Of a stretch of DNA of 64,000 nt, positions 9,490 through 18,009 are shown piece after piece. Source of the DNA: Sphingobacteriia bacterium. GTDB lineage: Bacteria; Bacteroidota; Bacteroidia; Bacteroidales; UBA7960. Below the pieces are notes generated by a model. The model saw nothing but the letters and a program-made list of their open reading frames with translations. It made no database searches and had not been told where the DNA came from. Made by a program: the position numbers and the translations under genes. The stretch spans positions 54,099-118,098 of the forward strand of contig JAABRR010000016.1 in NCBI GenBank assembly GCA_011390785.1, given 5' to 3'. Position 1 is the first letter of the stretch; every line of letters starts with the position of its first letter.

Positions 9490-9957
9490 TTATTCGGGCC
9501 ATTTGGCTTCATCGGTATCCAGATCAATAAAAACACCCCAGCTTACACTTATTAGTTTATCACTTTCAAAGTAAAAGTCCATAACGGCATCGCTGAATGA
9601 AACTCTTCTTTCACCCCATTCTTCATCTTCAATATCTATTTCTTTGAAGCCATTCTTTTCCATTAATTGGATAAGTTCTTTTTCATTCATTTCAAAAACA
9701 TGGCTCCCAAACAAAACAGCCTCGCTGTTATCTGTTTCAAAGCTGGTGCACTTTCCGCCATGGTCTTTTTCAAAAAAAACGGTGTTTCCATCTTCCCAGT
9801 AATTCCATACTTCTGCATCTGATTCATCAGCTTCTCCCGGAAGATCTTCAATTTCTTCCGGTTCGCCAAAAAAATTTTCAACATCTGAAGGTGATGCACC
9901 AAATGTTAATTGTCCGAAGCCAATAAGGGGCTTAATTTCAATTACTTTGTTTTCCAT
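9490..9957 (-). CDS. Acidic protein of unknown function
   Basis: 155 residues, cytosolic by appearance, with no signal peptide or membrane segment. It is very acidic, with a Glu/Asp-rich stretch at about residues 32-48 and again at 125-130. The pattern GFGQLTFGASPSDVENFFGEPEEI near residues 12-35 resembles small proteins that begin with a strand and a G-P turn of the form 'lGxsreevxxllGxPd', as in SmpA/BamE-like or immunity-like folds, but I do not recognise a named family. Repeated aromatic strands (VWNYWEDGNTVFFEKD, VMDFYFESDKLISVSWG) suggest a compact beta-sandwich. It has a plausible promoter of its own 47 bases upstream and lies between manA and an SDR gene. Function unknown. Confidence 0.7.
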   Translation of the reverse strand: MENKVIEIKPLIGFGQLTFGASPSDVENFFGEPEEIEDLPGEADESDAEVWNYWEDGNTVFFEKDHGGKCTSFETDNSEAVLFGSHVFEMNEKELIQLMEKNGFKEIDIEDEEWGERRVSFSDAVMDFYFESDKLISVSWGVFIDLDTDEAKWPE

Positions 9958-10003
9958 AGTAATTATTATTTGATGTATAATTTATACCAATTATTTTAGT
10001 AAA

Positions 10004-10011
10004 CAAACCTA
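10004..10011 (-). promoter_or_regulatory. Promoter for the acidic unknown gene
   Basis: On the minus strand TAGGTTTG (plus strand CAAACCTA) fits TAnnTTTG, 46 bases before the ATG. A near-consensus TTTC lies 20 bases further upstream (plus strand GAAA at 10032-10035), close to the TTTG minus-33 element. Confidence 0.45.
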
Positions 10012-10059
10012 AGGATTTTTTGCATGTGAGTGAAAATCTTTTTTCAATAAAATGAAAAA

Positions 10060-10878
10060 TTATTTTTTTAATAAAGGGCTATCAGGTTCATCGGCCATAT
10101 GGTTAAAAACCAATTTGTCTGTAAGGGCCGGAAAAAGTTTATTCATCCATAGGGTAAGCTTTCCATGCCGTGTTAGAACCAAATCTCGCCTACGCCTGGC
10201 GATAGCCTTTAAAATATTCGCTGCCACTTTTTCAGGTTGCATCATTTTATGCTCATTTCTTGGTGATTCCCCCTGCGGTGAGCCGTCTTTACCCAGAGCG
10301 GTTTTTCTTATATTGGATGCCGTAAATCCCGGGCATACCAGTAATACATGCAACCCTTTGTGCAGGTTTTCGGTTCTTAAAGCTTCCAAAAATCCATGCA
10401 TAGCAAATTTTGAAGCAGAATAGCCTGTTCTTGCAGGCAAACCTCTAAATCCGGCAACAGATGAAATACCTATAACACTTCCCTTGCTTTTCAATATCCA
10501 CGGCAATGCATGGTAGGTGCAGTAAACTATACCCCAGAAATTTACATCCATCAATGTTTTCATAACATTCAGATCCAATTCTGAAAAAATTGCCCGCATA
10601 CTTATTCCGGCATTATTGATCAAAATATCTATTTTGCCAAATTTTTCTACAGTGCTATCTATCAGTTTTTGGCAATCTGCCTCAATGGTCACATCGGTTT
10701 TTACTACAAGGTAATCATCCGGATTATGTCTTTGTTTTTTAACAATCTTCTCCATTTCCGCTACGCTGCGCGCTGCTAATACCACTTTCATACCTTGCTC
10801 CAGAGCCAGATTAGCCATCGATTTACCAATACCTGAAGATGCACCCGTAATGATTACTACTTTGTTTTTCAAATTCAT
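10060..10878 (-). CDS. Short-chain dehydrogenase/reductase (classical SDR)
   Basis: 272-residue NAD(P)-dependent oxidoreductase with a Rossmann fold. Visible: TGASSGIG at residues 11-18 for cofactor binding, NNAG at 88-91, catalytic Ser about 139-140, and the YSASK pair Tyr153/Lys157. AARS after strand 2 hints at NADP preference (inference). The C-terminal region (ANILKAIARRRRDLVLTRHGK, LWMNKLFPALTDKLV) resembles DhbA/YqjQ-type SDRs that often act on steroid-like or lipid substrates, but the substrate cannot be assigned. ATG start at 10878. The upstream gap holds a nested inverted-repeat element. Confidence 0.9.
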   Translation of the reverse strand: MNLKNKVVIITGASSGIGKSMANLALEQGMKVVLAARSVAEMEKIVKKQRHNPDDYLVVKTDVTIEADCQKLIDSTVEKFGKIDILINNAGISMRAIFSELDLNVMKTLMDVNFWGIVYCTYHALPWILKSKGSVIGISSVAGFRGLPARTGYSASKFAMHGFLEALRTENLHKGLHVLLVCPGFTASNIRKTALGKDGSPQGESPRNEHKMMQPEKVAANILKAIARRRRDLVLTRHGKLTLWMNKLFPALTDKLVFNHMADEPDSPLLKK

Positions 10879-10914
10879 AAGAGAAAGTTTGGTAACAGAT
10901 ACTTTTACATTCGC

Positions 10915-11123
10915 TGTTGTCCGGTAAAAAATTAAGTTCTACCATTTAACTAAATAGTTTCCTCACTCCAATCCGTTACGTTCGAAATGACAGTTAGTTA
11001 CATTTTTTGGGTTGGGGGTTGGTGGTGGCTTTGCCGCCACCAACCCCCAACCCCTGTAAGAACCTTCGAATGCCTTGTCATTTCGACCGTAGGGAGAAAT
11101 TTCAAAGTTTTAACCGGACAACA
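10915..11123. repeat. Nested composite inverted-repeat element (REP/MITE-like)
   Basis: Three nested pairs of inverted arms share one centre. Outer: TGTTGTCCGG (10915-10924) with CCGGACAACA (11114-11123). Middle: TCGAAATGACA (10982-10992) with TGTCATTTCGA (11076-11086). Inner: a 21-base GT-rich arm (11009-11029) with its CA-rich partner (11033-11053), one G-T wobble and a TTT loop. The middle arms extend into two different tails, read outward as GTAACGGATTGGAGTGAGGAAAC and CCGTAGGGAGAAATTT forms (each under 24 bases; only the start is quoted elsewhere). No ORF is inside. This explains most of the 451-base gap between the SDR gene and the GNAT-like gene. Confidence 0.75.
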
Positions 11124-11138
11124 TTGTTTTCCAATGTT
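11120..11138. repeat. Short hairpin abutting the composite element
   Basis: AACATTG (11120-11126) pairs with CAATGTT (11132-11138) around TTTTC. It overlaps the last bases of the larger element's right arm. Role unknown; it could be part of the same element. Confidence 0.5.
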
Positions 11139-11238
11139 GATTTTTGTATATAAACGCTATATTAAGTGTTAAATTAAATCTTTAAGAAATTCTTGCCTGC
11201 TTTAAATGTTATATTGAAATGTTAATGATTTAAAATAC

Positions 11239-11246
11239 TATTTTTG
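11239..11246 (+). promoter_or_regulatory. Possible minus-7 element for the GNAT-like gene
   Basis: TATTTTTG fits TAnnTTTG, 83 bases before the ATG at 11330. The region is AT-rich, so chance matches are likely; no minus-33 box at standard spacing. Confidence 0.3.
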
Positions 11247-11329
11247 CTTTTTATACTCGTCCTTTTAAGCTTTAAAAGGTCTTTTTATCCGTTTTTAGCT
11301 GCAAATATAGTTGCTTTAATTTTTTTACG

Positions 11330-12496
11330 ATGAGGATTGTTGAAGTAAAAGAGAATAATCAGATCAGAGAATTTTTAAAAGTACCACATCTTATTTATAA
11401 AAACGACTCAAGGTGGATCAGTCATTTGGATAATGATATTGAAGCGGTATTTGATCCTTCAAAAAATAAGTTTTTTGATTTTGGCATTGCAGTTCGTTGG
11501 ATTTTATATAACGAAAACAATCAACTGATAGGTCGTGTAGCTGCGTTTATAAACCGTCATTTGGCCTATACATACAAACATCCTACTGGTGGAATGGGCT
11601 TTTTTGAATGTATTAACGATCAGTCAGCTGCTAATCTGCTATTTAATACTGTAAAAGAATGGTTGGCTCAAAGAGGGATGGAAGCCATGGATGGACCAAT
11701 AAATTTTGGAGATAAGGACCGGTTTTGGGGTTTACTCGTTGATGGTTTTGATACGCCGCCACCTTACCTTCTAAATTATAACCCTGCTTATTACAAAAAT
11801 CTTTTCGAGAATTATGGATTTAAAAACTACTATGAGCAATATGTTTACGGTCTTAGCAGACAGACTCAGTTGCCTGATCTGGTAATAAGAATTTTTGACA
11901 GGCTTACCCGTGATCATGGTTATGAGTTTATGTCATTAAAAATGAATCAGATTGAACGATTTGCCACCGATTTTATGACCATTTATAACGAAGCATGGAA
12001 AGATGTTCATAAGCATTTTAAACCCATGACGTTTGAACAGGCCATGAATACATTTAACAGTATGAAACCGATTATCGATAGCGATCTTATTGTTTTTGCC
12101 TATCACAATAAAAAACCAGTTGCGATCTTTGTTGGCATACCGGAGCTAAACCAGATTTTTCGTTACACGGGACATAAGTTAAATCTGATTGGTAAAATAA
12201 AATTTCTTTATCATAAACTAAAAGGGACATGCGACAGGGTTTATGGAATTGTTTTTGGCATTGTGCCTGGATATCGTAACAAAGGTGTTGAGAGTGGTTT
12301 GATTATTTCAATACAAAAAGCAGTTTTAAAAACGAAAAAATACAACGATATGTATATTGCGTGGATAGGTGATTTTAATCCTAAAATGATACGGATTGTT
12401 GAGATACTGACCAAGAAACGGATTTTTACACTTGTTACCTATCGGAAAATGTTTAGCGATAAATATTCCTTTTCCCGGCACGAAGTAATTGATTAA
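11330..12496 (+). CDS. GNAT-like acyltransferase-related protein (YghO-type)
   Basis: 388-residue cytosolic protein of a family common in Bacteroidota. The N-terminal half (RIVEVKENNQIREFLKVP, NDSRWI, LIGRVAAFIN, GGMGFFE) and the conserved AMDGPINFGDKDRFWGLLVDGF block match proteins related to E. coli YghO, which carry a degenerate GNAT fold. A second GNAT-like unit follows, with FAYHNKKPVAIFVGIP and GIVPGYRNKGVESGLI, a recognisable acetyl-CoA loop remnant. From memory, database entries for this family are sometimes labelled GTP cyclohydrolase; nothing in this sequence supports that. Substrate unknown. Monocistronic, followed by the tRNA-Lys pair. Confidence 0.75.
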   Translation: MRIVEVKENNQIREFLKVPHLIYKNDSRWISHLDNDIEAVFDPSKNKFFDFGIAVRWILYNENNQLIGRVAAFINRHLAYTYKHPTGGMGFFECINDQSAANLLFNTVKEWLAQRGMEAMDGPINFGDKDRFWGLLVDGFDTPPPYLLNYNPAYYKNLFENYGFKNYYEQYVYGLSRQTQLPDLVIRIFDRLTRDHGYEFMSLKMNQIERFATDFMTIYNEAWKDVHKHFKPMTFEQAMNTFNSMKPIIDSDLIVFAYHNKKPVAIFVGIPELNQIFRYTGHKLNLIGKIKFLYHKLKGTCDRVYGIVFGIVPGYRNKGVESGLIISIQKAVLKTKKYNDMYIAWIGDFNPKMIRIVEILTKKRIFTLVTYRKMFSDKYSFSRHEVID

Positions 12497-12581
12497 ATCA
12501 CCTGATAATATACCTTTTTTCCCGACAATAAGAAGGCCCGTATTTTCAGCTAAAAAATAATAAGCAAAAAACAGAAAAACC

Positions 12582-12612
12582 TTTGGATTTTTAAGAATAG
12601 AGAGTACCTTTG
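12582..12612 (+). promoter_or_regulatory. Canonical Bacteroidota promoter for the tRNA-Lys genes
   Basis: TTTG at 12582-12585, a 19-base spacer, and TACCTTTG at 12605-12612. Both boxes and the spacing match the TTTG-N19-TAnnTTTG consensus. It is the best-formed promoter in the window and lies 56 bases before the first tRNA. Confidence 0.85.
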
Positions 12613-12668
12613 CACTCTCAAAAAAATAGGGATTCTTTTTTGAATTTCATTGACAGACTGCAAAATTT

Positions 12669-12741
12669 GACTTGGTAGCTCAGCTGGTAGAGCACATCCC
12701 TTTTAAGGATGGGGTCCTGGGTTCGAGCCCCAGCCAAGTCA
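12669..12741 (+). tRNA. tRNA-Lys (anticodon UUU)
   Basis: 73 bases fold into a full cloverleaf: acceptor GACTTGG/CCAAGTC, D stem GCTC/GAGC, anticodon stem CATCC/GGATG with loop CTTTTAA (anticodon TTT), T stem CTGGG/CCCAG with loop TTCGAGC, discriminator A. The 3' CCA is not encoded. It is identical in sequence to the copy 22 bases downstream. Confidence 0.98.
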
Positions 12742-12763
12742 CTTTTCTTTTTAGTCGTGATAC

Positions 12764-12836
12764 GACTTGGTAGCTCAGCTGGTAGAGCACATCCCTTTTA
12801 AGGATGGGGTCCTGGGTTCGAGCCCCAGCCAAGTCA
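12764..12836 (+). tRNA. tRNA-Lys (anticodon UUU), second copy
   Basis: Base-for-base the same as the upstream tRNA-Lys, with the same cloverleaf and TTT anticodon. The bases after the discriminator A are CCCA, so CCA is again not encoded directly. Both copies are probably cut from one transcript that ends at the terminator 4 bases later. Confidence 0.98.
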
Positions 12837-12839
12837 CCC

Positions 12840-12876
12840 AAAAAGCTTTGACTGATTTTGGTCAAAGCTTTTTTTA
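12840..12876 (+). terminator. Rho-independent terminator of the tRNA-Lys transcript
   Basis: AAAAAGCTTTGAC (12840-12852) pairs perfectly with GTCAAAGCTTTTT (12861-12873), with an 8-base loop, then more T. It directly follows the second tRNA. Confidence 0.9.
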
Positions 12877-13020
12877 TATCCCGTTTTGATTAGCAGCATT
12901 GTTTGCTAACGGGTAAATAAGGGTTTATTGTTAATCTCTACTTTTATTAAAACATTTACAGCAAATTAACCATTGTTTGGAAAAAATAGATTATTTTGGC
13001 TCTATCAATATAAAAGTCCT

Positions 13021-14991
13021 ATGAAAGAAAAAATAATTACTTTTCGTAAAAATAATTCAGCAAGAATCCTGCTGGGATATGCATTTTTATTTATCTCCTT
13101 TCTTATGGTTCAAAATACTCATGCTCAAAAGAAGCGTTTTACTGTGTTGCATACCAGTGATGAACATAGTGTATTGATGCCCTTACCGGCTGTTGATTAT
13201 AGTGTAGAAAAAGCAAATTCATCATTAGGTGGCATGGCCAGATTGGGGGGCTTGGTAGAAACTATAAGAGATCAAAAAGGGGATGAGCCAGTGCTTCTTT
13301 TGTCTGCCGGTGATTTTGTGGGAGGCTCTCCTTATTCATGGTTGATTCTTGAAGGTTACTCACCTGAAATTGAATTGATGCGTGAAATTGGATACGTCGC
13401 CACTACAATTGGTAATCATGAATTTGATTATGGTCCTGAAAAGCTTGCCGAATATTTTCAAAGAGCTGGATACCCAAATGCTCATGAACAGCTTCCCATT
13501 TTCGCTCCCAATCTTAATATACCCGATGGTCATATATTGAATGAAGTCCAGTTCCCATCAAATCGTATTTTTGAACTTGAAAACGGACTAAAAGTGGGCA
13601 TATTTGGGTTGCTGGGAACAGAAGCCTATTCTTTAGCTCCACTTGCCGAACCGGTTACAGTTTTTGATCCGGTTGAATCTGCCCGTCAACAGGTTGATGA
13701 ATTGCGTGGTAAGGGTGCTGATGTTGTTATCCTGCTTTCACATTCAGGAGTGGCAGAGGATCGTGTTTTAGCCGAAAAGGTAGATAATATTGATGTAATT
13801 CTTGGGGGCCATGATCATCACCAAACACTTGTTCCGGAAGAGTTATACAACACCATTCTGCTTCACAGCGCCAATTACTTAAAATTTTTAGGCATGCTGG
13901 AACTCGAGTATGATCCTGAGCAAAAGAAGGTAATACTTCTCAATGAGCAAAATAATACTCCTTACCAAATTCTTCTTGATTCTTCTGTTAAAGAAGATTC
14001 AATAATTGCGTCAAAAATTGATGGATATACCCAAAAGTTAAATGAATTCATAACCGTTTTTACCGACAGCCTATTTACTGATGCTTTTTCCCCGGTTTTG
14101 CACACCGATTTTCCAGTAAACATGCATGCTCCTCTGGTGGAAACTACCGTGGGTAATTTTGTAACTGATGCTATGCGACTCGAAACAGCCAAGGTTACCG
14201 GCGATAGGGTTGATTTTGCCATCCAGGCCAACGGAGTAATTCGGGGTGATATTATACCTGGTACGATGCCCTGGTCAGAAGGAAAGGTTTCTTTTATGGA
14301 TTTGGTAACTATTGCTGGCCTGGGTTCTGGTCCTGCAATGACTGCCGGTTATCCGATAGTTTCCATTTATCTTACGGCAGAAGAAGTTTACAGCGTATTT
14401 GAAATTGCAGGACTTTTATCTGTTATGATGGGAGATACCTACTTTCTGCAGGTTTCCGGAGTTCGATATAGTTATGATCCTGGCAAGGCTATTTGGCTGA
14501 AAGTTCCAGTGCTTGATTTGCCTGTTCCTGCCTATAAATCGCTCAAGGAAGTTTATATTTATGAAGGTGAAGGAATACAAAATGATGACGGATATGTTTT
14601 ATTGGATAAAAGCAGCGATCGTTTGTATCATTTGGTAGCCGATCATTATCTTACATCCTTTCTTCCTTTGATAGGAGAAATATTACCAAGGCTAAAAATA
14701 GTGTTGAAAGACAAACAAGGCAATCCTCTTGAAGTGGATGAAACGATCGTTTACGAAAATGGACGTGAGTTCAAGGTTTGGGAAGCAGTAGCAAGGCATG
14801 CTACATCTTTCAATTTAGGGAATTCCGGTTTACCCGAAATGCCAGATGTTTATCAATCTACACAAGAACGAATAATACAAAAAAGTGGGATGCCTCTGTA
14901 TGTTTGGTCTTATTCCGGTTTGTTAGTTATTATTGCCGGCCTGGGATTGGGTATAAAGAGTTTGATAAAAAAACTAAGGAAAAAGCCTTAG
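13021..14991 (+). CDS. Exported metallophosphatase / 5'-nucleotidase family protein
   Basis: 656 residues from the ATG at 13021; an upstream TTG at 12973 would only add a non-signal leader. The N-terminus is a signal peptide (ARILLGYAFLFISFLMVQ ending near THAQ). The calcineurin-like phosphoesterase domain shows HTSDEH (Asp about 47), SAGDFVGG, IGNHEFDYG (about 130-138), LLSHSG and LGGHDHHQ. The second, C-terminal 5'-nucleotidase domain (from about residue 340) shows TTVGNFVTDAMR and QANGVIRGDI. A C-terminal TM helix with a positive end (YSGLLVIIAGLGLGIKSLIKK) would anchor it in the membrane. It likely hydrolyses extracytoplasmic nucleotides for phosphate or nucleoside salvage. Its last 4 bases overlap the convergent xseB. 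Confidence 0.9.
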   Translation: MKEKIITFRKNNSARILLGYAFLFISFLMVQNTHAQKKRFTVLHTSDEHSVLMPLPAVDYSVEKANSSLGGMARLGGLVETIRDQKGDEPVLLLSAGDFVGGSPYSWLILEGYSPEIELMREIGYVATTIGNHEFDYGPEKLAEYFQRAGYPNAHEQLPIFAPNLNIPDGHILNEVQFPSNRIFELENGLKVGIFGLLGTEAYSLAPLAEPVTVFDPVESARQQVDELRGKGADVVILLSHSGVAEDRVLAEKVDNIDVILGGHDHHQTLVPEELYNTILLHSANYLKFLGMLELEYDPEQKKVILLNEQNNTPYQILLDSSVKEDSIIASKIDGYTQKLNEFITVFTDSLFTDAFSPVLHTDFPVNMHAPLVETTVGNFVTDAMRLETAKVTGDRVDFAIQANGVIRGDIIPGTMPWSEGKVSFMDLVTIAGLGSGPAMTAGYPIVSIYLTAEEVYSVFEIAGLLSVMMGDTYFLQVSGVRYSYDPGKAIWLKVPVLDLPVPAYKSLKEVYIYEGEGIQNDDGYVLLDKSSDRLYHLVADHYLTSFLPLIGEILPRLKIVLKDKQGNPLEVDETIVYENGREFKVWEAVARHATSFNLGNSGLPEMPDVYQSTQERIIQKSGMPLYVWSYSGLLVIIAGLGLGIKSLIKKLRKKP

Positions 14992-15203
14992 TCCTTTGGC
15001 TTTTTCTCTACTTCCTTTAAATCCTTCAGAATATTATCCACATTTTCTTCTGTAGTGTGAAGCGCTTTACGACAAAAACGGATTAATTCAGAAGCCCGTT
15101 TCACTTTTTCAGATAATTCATCAATACCGATATCGGCGTTATCCATCTCTTCCACGATTGCTTCCAGTTCTTCCATTGCCTGGCCATAGTTTAATTTATC
15201 CAT
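14988..15203 (-). CDS. xseB: Exodeoxyribonuclease VII small subunit
   Basis: 71 residues, the usual size for XseB. The pattern LNYGQAMEELEAIVEEMDNADIG (region 4-26) followed by IDELSEKVKRASELIRFCRKAL is the family's paired-helix signature. XseB binds the large subunit XseA to form exonuclease VII, which degrades single-stranded DNA. XseA is not next to it in this window, which is unusual because the two often sit together; it may lie elsewhere. The gene ends 4 bases inside the convergent nucleotidase gene. Confidence 0.9.
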   Translation of the reverse strand: MDKLNYGQAMEELEAIVEEMDNADIGIDELSEKVKRASELIRFCRKALHTTEENVDNILKDLKEVEKKPKD

Positions 15204-15290
15204 ATCAATATGTTTTCGGATTAACCCAAAATGATTAAATAGTAACTATTTTAAACATAAAATTACCAAAACTTCCCTGATAATTTTTCC

Positions 15291-15298
15291 TATTTTTG
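15291..15298 (+). promoter_or_regulatory. Minus-7 promoter element for cysS
   Basis: TATTTTTG fits TAnnTTTG, 25 bases before the cysS ATG; no clear minus-33 box. Confidence 0.4.
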
Positions 15299-15323
15299 CC
15301 ATTTATATAAAAAGCTGTTCGTT

Positions 15324-16805
15324 ATGTCTGATATTAAACAAGTTTACATTCATAATACTCTTACCAACATAAAGGAACTATTTGAACCTCTTAGTCCTCC
15401 TTTTGTAGGGCTATATGTTTGTGGACCTACCGTTTATGGCGATGGACACCTTGGGCACGCAAGGCCAGCAATAACTTTTGACCTGGTTTTCAGATATTTG
15501 AAACATTTGGGATATAATGTCCGATATGTTAGAAATATCACTGATGTAGGACACCTTGAAAACGATGCTGACCAAGGGGAAGATAAAATTGGCAAGAAGG
15601 CAAGGCTGGAACAGTTGGAGCCCATGGAAGTGGTGCAATACTATACAGATCGCTATCATGAAGATATGGACCTGCTTAACGTAAAGCGGCCCAGTATTGA
15701 GCCTCGTGCATCAGGTCATATAATTGAGCAAATAGAGATGGTAAAGGAGATTTTGAAATCCGGATTTGCCTATGAATCAAACGGATCAGTTTATTTTGAT
15801 GTAGTAAAATACAATAAAAACAACCATTATGGAAAACTCAGCGGAAGAGTTATTGATGATATGATCGCCAATACTCGTGAGCTGGATGGACAAGATGAAA
15901 AACGCAGTAGTGTTGATTTTGCTCTCTGGAAAAAAGCAAGTCCCGGGCATATAATGCGTTGGCCTTCTCCATGGAGTGATGGTTTTCCTGGCTGGCATCT
16001 TGAATGCTCTGCTATGAGTGCCAAATATCTTGGTGATGTATTTGATATACATGGTGGTGGTATGGACCTGATGTTTCCCCATCATGAATGTGAAATTGCC
16101 CAGTCTAATGCTGCCAGGGGTAAAGATGCTGTAAAATATTGGATGCATAACAACATGATTACCATTAACGGACAGAAAATGGGAAAATCTCTCGGCAATT
16201 TTATTACGTTGCGCGAATTTTTTTCCGGGAATCATGTGTCGCTCGTAAAAGCCTATAGTCCTATGACCATTAGGTTTTTTATTTTACAGGCTCATTACCG
16301 TAGTACGCTGGATTTTAGCAATGAAGCATTGCAGGCAGCTGAAAAAGGATTGAAAAGGTTGTTGCAGGCATACAATACACTTAACGGGTTAAAACCTTCA
16401 AAAAGTTCGTCTGTAAATATTAATGGTATAGCTGAAAATTGCTATCAGGCATTAAGCGATGATTTTAACAGCTCTATTGCCATAGCCCATCTGTTTGATG
16501 CAGTGAGGATAATTAATTCGGTTTACGATAGAAAGGATACACTTACATCAATTGATCTGGAAAGCTTAAAAAATACCTTTCACACGTTTATTACCGATAT
16601 TTTTGGCCTGGCTGTTGAAGCCAATGTTTCATCGGTTAAAAGCGATGAATTACTAAATGGGGTTATGAGATTGTTGCTGAAAATACGGCAACATGTAAAA
16701 AATCAGAAGGATTACTCAACTTCGGATAAAATACGCGATGAACTTGCAGCACTAAATATAAAAGTAAAGGATAGCAAAGAAGGCTCTACCTGGGAGCTGG
16801 ACTAA
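15324..16805 (+). CDS. cysS: Cysteinyl-tRNA synthetase
   Basis: 493-residue class I synthetase. The zinc/active-site segment [20 protein letters not shown] holds Cys33 and the HIGH equivalent at 42-45. WHLECSAM and [18 protein letters not shown] complete the cysteine-specific zinc site (Cys228, His253, Glu257 region), and KMGKSLGN at 285-292 is the KMSKS loop. The C-terminal helical DALR and anticodon-binding regions are intact. One departure from most CysRS is KMGKS in place of KMSKS, a known tolerated variant. Promoter immediately upstream; monocistronic. Confidence 0.97.
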   Translation: MSDIKQVYIHNTLTNIKELFEPLSPPFVGLYVCGPTVYGDGHLGHARPAITFDLVFRYLKHLGYNVRYVRNITDVGHLENDADQGEDKIGKKARLEQLEPMEVVQYYTDRYHEDMDLLNVKRPSIEPRASGHIIEQIEMVKEILKSGFAYESNGSVYFDVVKYNKNNHYGKLSGRVIDDMIANTRELDGQDEKRSSVDFALWKKASPGHIMRWPSPWSDGFPGWHLECSAMSAKYLGDVFDIHGGGMDLMFPHHECEIAQSNAARGKDAVKYWMHNNMITINGQKMGKSLGNFITLREFFSGNHVSLVKAYSPMTIRFFILQAHYRSTLDFSNEALQAAEKGLKRLLQAYNTLNGLKPSKSSSVNINGIAENCYQALSDDFNSSIAIAHLFDAVRIINSVYDRKDTLTSIDLESLKNTFHTFITDIFGLAVEANVSSVKSDELLNGVMRLLLKIRQHVKNQKDYSTSDKIRDELAALNIKVKDSKEGSTWELD

Positions 16806-16859
16806 AATACCAAAAAGACCTTACACACAATGTGATAAAACTGTAATGGTTTGTATCTT

Positions 16860-17846
16860 TTATGCTTTGTAGTATTCTATTTTTGCCTTTCCAAATTCAG
16901 CCACTTTTTCTATAAGCTGATCCTGTTGTGCAGGAGTTAGTTTTACGAAAGACCTTGTAAGATCAATTTTCTCCTGAAGCATAGCAGGATTTAGGGGACC
17001 GGTTACCAGAACGTCAACGGGCATAGACAAAGCAAAATGAATAGCATCTTTTACAGTAATTTGATCAATAACTTTTTCCTTTTGTTGCCGGTTGCCTTCA
17101 AAACCACCGCCCCAAAATGCACCCCCTGAAAGAGATTTCATGCCTATTATCCCCATTTTTTGGCTTTCAAGAGTTGGTATAACATTATTTATGAAACTTT
17201 CGTAAGATGGATCTACAACATTAACAGGGAGCATATTGGCTTCAATAGCATCACCAAACTGATCAAGAAGATAATTGCTTACTGCAGGCAACGTATGACC
17301 CGAAAAACCGATATGTTTTACCTTACCCTGTTCTTTGGCTTTTATGAATACATCGATTACTCCATTATCACGCAGTTGATTGACATGTTCTGTCGAACTT
17401 ACTGCATGCATCAGCCAGAGATCAAGAGCATCAGTTTTCATGCGGGAAAGGGACTTATCAAGATGGTCTAGAGCTGTTTGGGCATCGCGTGCCGCGGTTT
17501 TTGTCATCAGAAATATTTCATCACGATATTTTGGGGTTAAAAGATTACCGTAGTGAATCTCATTTTGGCCCTGAACGTAATTATTGGCAGCATCAAAAAA
17601 GCGAATCCCCCCGAAAATGGCAGTTTCAATGGTTTCCTGAGCATCACGCTCATTCATACGGCCAATATGGAATCCGCCCAATCCGAGCATAGTGACAAAT
17701 TTGCCAGTTTTCCCAAATTGATTGGTAGGAAGTAATTCCCCCCACTTATCACTTATACCTGAGGTAAAAGATCCAAAGAGCGGGAGATTAGCTCCTGCAC
17801 CTAATGATGTTGTAGCAGCTATTTTAATAAAAGTTCTTCTTTTCAT
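16860..17846 (-). CDS. Exported aldo/keto reductase (Tat signal)
   Basis: 328 residues. The start MKRRTFIKIAATTSLGAGA is a twin-arginine signal, so the enzyme is likely exported folded. The body is an aldo/keto reductase barrel: GLGGFHIGRMNERDAQETIE, FFDAANNYVQGQNEIHYG with the catalytic Asp-Tyr, DLWLMHAVSS, KVKHIGFSGH, and a C-terminal half ending in helices with QQDQLIEKVAEFGK. In the usual catalytic Asp-Tyr-Lys-His set, the Lys falls in LMTKTAARD. Bacteroidota often carry such Tat-exported AKRs, frequently near carbohydrate genes; here it stands alone between cysS and ispH. Substrate unknown. Confidence 0.88.
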   Translation of the reverse strand: MKRRTFIKIAATTSLGAGANLPLFGSFTSGISDKWGELLPTNQFGKTGKFVTMLGLGGFHIGRMNERDAQETIETAIFGGIRFFDAANNYVQGQNEIHYGNLLTPKYRDEIFLMTKTAARDAQTALDHLDKSLSRMKTDALDLWLMHAVSSTEHVNQLRDNGVIDVFIKAKEQGKVKHIGFSGHTLPAVSNYLLDQFGDAIEANMLPVNVVDPSYESFINNVIPTLESQKMGIIGMKSLSGGAFWGGGFEGNRQQKEKVIDQITVKDAIHFALSMPVDVLVTGPLNPAMLQEKIDLTRSFVKLTPAQQDQLIEKVAEFGKAKIEYYKA

Positions 17847-18009
17847 AGAATTTTTTCAAGTTGATTACCTAAAAATAAGGGCATTTTATAAATAAAATGC
17901 ACAATTTTTTGAACAGATTTTAAAGGTGTTTGTTCACACAATTCTATAAGGGCAGAAGAGGGTAAGAATGTTAAATCAAACTGATATTTGTTGTTTACCA
18001 GAATTATTT

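Noticed and set aside
10052..10423. 123-codon plus-strand ORF
   Set aside because: Opposite the SDR gene, whose catalytic residues are all present.
12680..12865. 61-codon minus-strand ORF over the tRNA-Lys genes
   Set aside because: It is antisense to the two tRNAs; its GARTQDPILKRDVLYQLSYQ-like translation is the known artefact of reading a tRNA backwards, and the tRNAs themselves are perfect.
16860..17846. Aldo/keto reductase as part of the ispH or cysS transcripts
   Set aside because: It is separated by 163 bases from ispH and is convergent with cysS, with no functional link visible.
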